Assembly (NCBI GenBank): GCA_016715365.1
Contig: JADKAM010000011.1
Span: 1-64,000, forward strand
Reading direction: 5' to 3'
Source: Chitinophagaceae bacterium
Lineage (GTDB): Bacteria; Bacteroidota; Bacteroidia; Chitinophagales; Chitinophagaceae
Length of the DNA stretch: 64,000 bases
How positions within the stretch are numbered: position 1 is the stretch's first letter; every line of letters starts with the position of its first letter. The notes beneath the pieces are model-generated. The model saw nothing but the letters and a program-made list of their open reading frames with translations, was not told the DNA's origin and did not search any database. This document shows, piece after piece, positions 62,136 to 64,000 of this stretch. Made by a program: the position numbers and the translations under genes.

Positions 62136-63005
62136 TTATAATTTAGTCAACTTGTATGTTCCGGTTTGAAAATTAATTTCAACTTTATATAAACCGGCTC
62201 CGGGAGTAGGAAACTGTGGATCACTGTCCTTTTTCTCAAAGTCGCCGGAAAGTTTGGCTGTACCATCCATAGCATGGTATTGAGTAGCCCAAACTCCCTG
62301 TGTTTGAATTAACTTATAACCACCGGTAGCATTAAAAGTAATGTTAGCCTGGTAATGCAATACATCAGTTATTCCTGCTGCTCTTGAAAATTTCTGAGAA
62401 TTATCATAAGGTGCAGGCAGAGGATTGCTCCAGCCTGATGCTACTGCATCGCCTACGATCCATAGATTACCATCAGCATACTGAAAAGGAACAGGATTGT
62501 CGGTCCCTGGTGGTTCAACCACAAAATCAAGATAATTATTAACGCTTATTTTAAGCACATTGGAATAAAGGGGCACCGTTCCGTTTAACAAAGTTGATTT
62601 AATTCTGAACTCCATATTATGGGCTACTCCAGACTGCAGTTCCATTTTAGTCAAAAAGGTATTTAGTTCTTTTACAGTAAGTGTTACACTTAAATCATTA
62701 CTGATTGAACGCTCCTGTAATTTAGGGTTGGTAAAATTAGCACCGGCAGTATCAACCTGCAAAATATAAGTTACGTCCTGTGAGCTGTTACCGGTATTAA
62801 ACTGGTAGTTTGGATTGGTCCAGCTAAATGTTATGGCCGGTTTATCCTTATTGTCCTTCAGCAGTACCAATGCAGTTGTAGAAGATGCTGAAAAAACGGG
62901 GTTAGTACCACCCTGGAAAAAAACCTGGTTCTCATCTTTTTTGCAGGATAACATGATCGCCGCTGTAAAGACAGTACCCAATATTAATTTTATAAACTTT
63001 TTCAT
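62136..63005 (-). CDS. SusE-like outer-membrane glycan-binding lipoprotein
   Basis: A 289-residue lipoprotein: signal FIKLILGTVFTAAIMLSC with lipobox Cys21, a SusE Ig-like domain (about 35-160, with ITFSWTNPNYQF and YILQVDTAGANF) and one C-terminal binding-like domain (about 180-289, LWIVGDAVASGW, ending YKVEINFQTGTYKLTKL). It lies 25 bp past SusD and 39 bp before the SusF-like gene, forming the minus-strand surface operon of the galactan locus. Confidence 0.88.
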   Translation of the reverse strand: MKKFIKLILGTVFTAAIMLSCKKDENQVFFQGGTNPVFSASSTTALVLLKDNKDKPAITFSWTNPNYQFNTGNSSQDVTYILQVDTAGANFTNPKLQERSISNDLSVTLTVKELNTFLTKMELQSGVAHNMEFRIKSTLLNGTVPLYSNVLKISVNNYLDFVVEPPGTDNPVPFQYADGNLWIVGDAVASGWSNPLPAPYDNSQKFSRAAGITDVLHYQANITFNATGGYKLIQTQGVWATQYHAMDGTAKLSGDFEKKDSDPQFPTPGAGLYKVEINFQTGTYKLTKL

Positions 63006-63030
63006 ATAAAACAGTTTTTATTATTTTTTA

Positions 63031-64000
63031 TTAATACCCTGTGTTTTGAGTTAAGTTAGGATTGGCTACAATATTTGAAGCCGGTATTGGAAACAGATTG
63101 TATTTTGAATCCACAGCGGTACCCGATGATACGCCACCTTTCCATGGCCACAGGTAAGTACCCGTTGTTAACAATCCATATCGTATTAAATCGGTCCGGC
63201 GATGCCCCTCCCAATATAATTCTCTTCCTCTTTCATCTAAAATGAACTGAAGATTTAATTGACCGGCAGTAATATTCCCAGACGCATTTCCATAAGCTCT
63301 GGTACGAATGTTATTAATATAACCCAATGCAGTTGCTGCATCTCCGCCGGTACCGCCACGCAAAACTGCCTCAGCATAAATTAGATACATTTCTGACAAA
63401 CGAAATGCAGGAAAATCAACATCTGCAAAAGTTTTGGTTCCATCAGATGCCGGAGCACCATCTGAACGAAGATTCACATATTTTTTAACGTGTGGTCCCT
63501 GGTCAAAATTACTAATGTCAGTAATCGTTAGCTGCGCAGGACTTGTACCATATTTAGATGTGGTGAACATGGCTCTTTTATCAGTACCCCCAGTAGGATC
63601 AGGAAAAAGGCTTACAAAAGCTGAAGTAGACCTGTAACCATACCAACCCCCGCCTACGCCATATTCAGTTCCTTCATCGCCGCAGGCTGCATGCACAAAA
63701 AACGTAGTATTACCAAAAGCCTGAGTACGTAAACCATCACAATTAACAGCAAACATAAATTCATCTTTTGCTTTATCGTTATCAGCCATAAATACTTTTG
63801 GATATCCAGTATACAATGTATAGGGTGCTCCAATTACTTTCTTTGAATACGTAACAGCATCTGTATACCTGGCAGTTCCTGTATAAGTACCGGCATTCAG
63901 GTAAATACGTGCCAGCAAAGCCCAGGCTGCTCCCTGGTCAACTCTTCCATATTCAATTGTTTTTACCGGAGCAAGCAGACCATCAATGGCTTTTAATTCT
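63031..64000 (-). CDS. SusD-like starch-binding-family lipoprotein (5' end beyond window)
   Basis: The last 323 residues of a SusD/RagB protein, open through the right edge: the frame continues upstream of the first internal ATG (63918) with ELKAIDGLLAPVKTIEYGRVDQGAAWALLARIYLNAG. The SusD blocks FPAFRLSEMYLIYAEAVLRGGTG, YINNIRTRAYG, FILDERGRELYWEGHRRTDLIRYG and FPIPASNIVANPNLTQN are all here. SusD caps the SusC porin and delivers oligosaccharides to it; SusC should lie beyond 64000. With SusE/SusF it forms the uptake side of the galactan locus. Confidence 0.92.
   Translation of the reverse strand, partial: ELKAIDGLLAPVKTIEYGRVDQGAAWALLARIYLNAGTYTGTARYTDAVTYSKKVIGAPYTLYTGYPKVFMADNDKAKDEFMFAVNCDGLRTQAFGNTTFFVHAACGDEGTEYGVGGGWYGYRSTSAFVSLFPDPTGGTDKRAMFTTSKYGTSPAQLTITDISNFDQGPHVKKYVNLRSDGAPASDGTKTFADVDFPAFRLSEMYLIYAEAVLRGGTGGDAATALGYINNIRTRAYGNASGNITAGQLNLQFILDERGRELYWEGHRRTDLIRYGLLTTGTYLWPWKGGVSSGTAVDSKYNLFPIPASNIVANPNLTQNTGY

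Overview
The window reads as a chromosomal segment of a Bacteroidota bacterium, most likely a member of the Chitinophagaceae. The support is: SusD/SusE/SusF outer-membrane proteins, two TonB-dependent receptors with carboxypeptidase-like N-terminal domains, many short lipoproteins with a Cys lipobox, families typical of this phylum (DUF4954, DUF5683, DUF6660), an SDR-type threonine dehydrogenase, and many TAnnTTTG-type -10 boxes close to start codons. The family-level placement is inference. No tRNA, rRNA, CRISPR array, phage or insertion sequence was recognised.

Layout. 1-2.2 kb: a truncated GldM-like lipoprotein, a membrane metallophosphoesterase and an FMN reductase. 2.5-5.7 kb: parA-parB-DUF5683-dapB, the usual chromosome-partition cluster. 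5.7-8.2 kb: a TPR sensor kinase (broken by a one-base frameshift) and its LuxR-type regulator. 8.3-16.2 kb: housekeeping genes (tdh, kdsA, aconitase, yceI, SET protein, mgtE, histidine phosphatase). 16.5-24.6 kb: glmS next to a DUF4954 protein, several small genes, aroQ and carA. 24.8-28.8 kb: the end of the ribosomal operon on the minus strand (infA-rpmJ-rpsM-rpsK-rpsD-rpoA-rplQ); rpsK carries a one-base frameshift. 29-35.5 kb: hypotheticals, hmgA, two metal-dependent hydrolases, a PD40 protein, a TPR lipoprotein and rpe. 35.5-38.4 kb: a DUF6660-TonB receptor-DUF3703 operon, probably metal-related. 38.5-50 kb: lipoproteins, a second TonB receptor, a gluzincin-like protein, an unknown protein coupled to a glycosyltransferase, YitT and an M48-like protease. 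50-64 kb: a beta-1,4-galactan utilisation locus.

The galactan locus is the most coherent system. A LacI-type regulator with a perfect 28-bp palindrome over its own start sits between a SusB-like GH97 enzyme (minus strand) and a plus-strand operon: GH53 galactanase lipoprotein, a 1133-residue GH2-GH53 fusion, galactokinase and galactose mutarotase. A convergent SusD-SusE-SusF operon supplies glycan capture and runs off the right edge, where a SusC would be expected. Together these genes would cut pectic galactan outside the cell, import and trim oligosaccharides, and phosphorylate the galactose.

Non-coding DNA is unusually structured. Three copies of an exactly 45-bp element (core GGCGTCGCACWCTTGTAC) lie in gaps at 16.4, 26.5 and 42.2 kb. 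Eight gaps carry inverted repeats, mostly built of roughly 7-nt degenerate units. A family with core TGAGCnnAGTCGAA or its TGAGCWTGTCGAA variant overlaps stop codons and has entered the rplQ reading frame. The two single-base frameshifts both lie at or beside A runs, so uncorrected sequence error is a live explanation.
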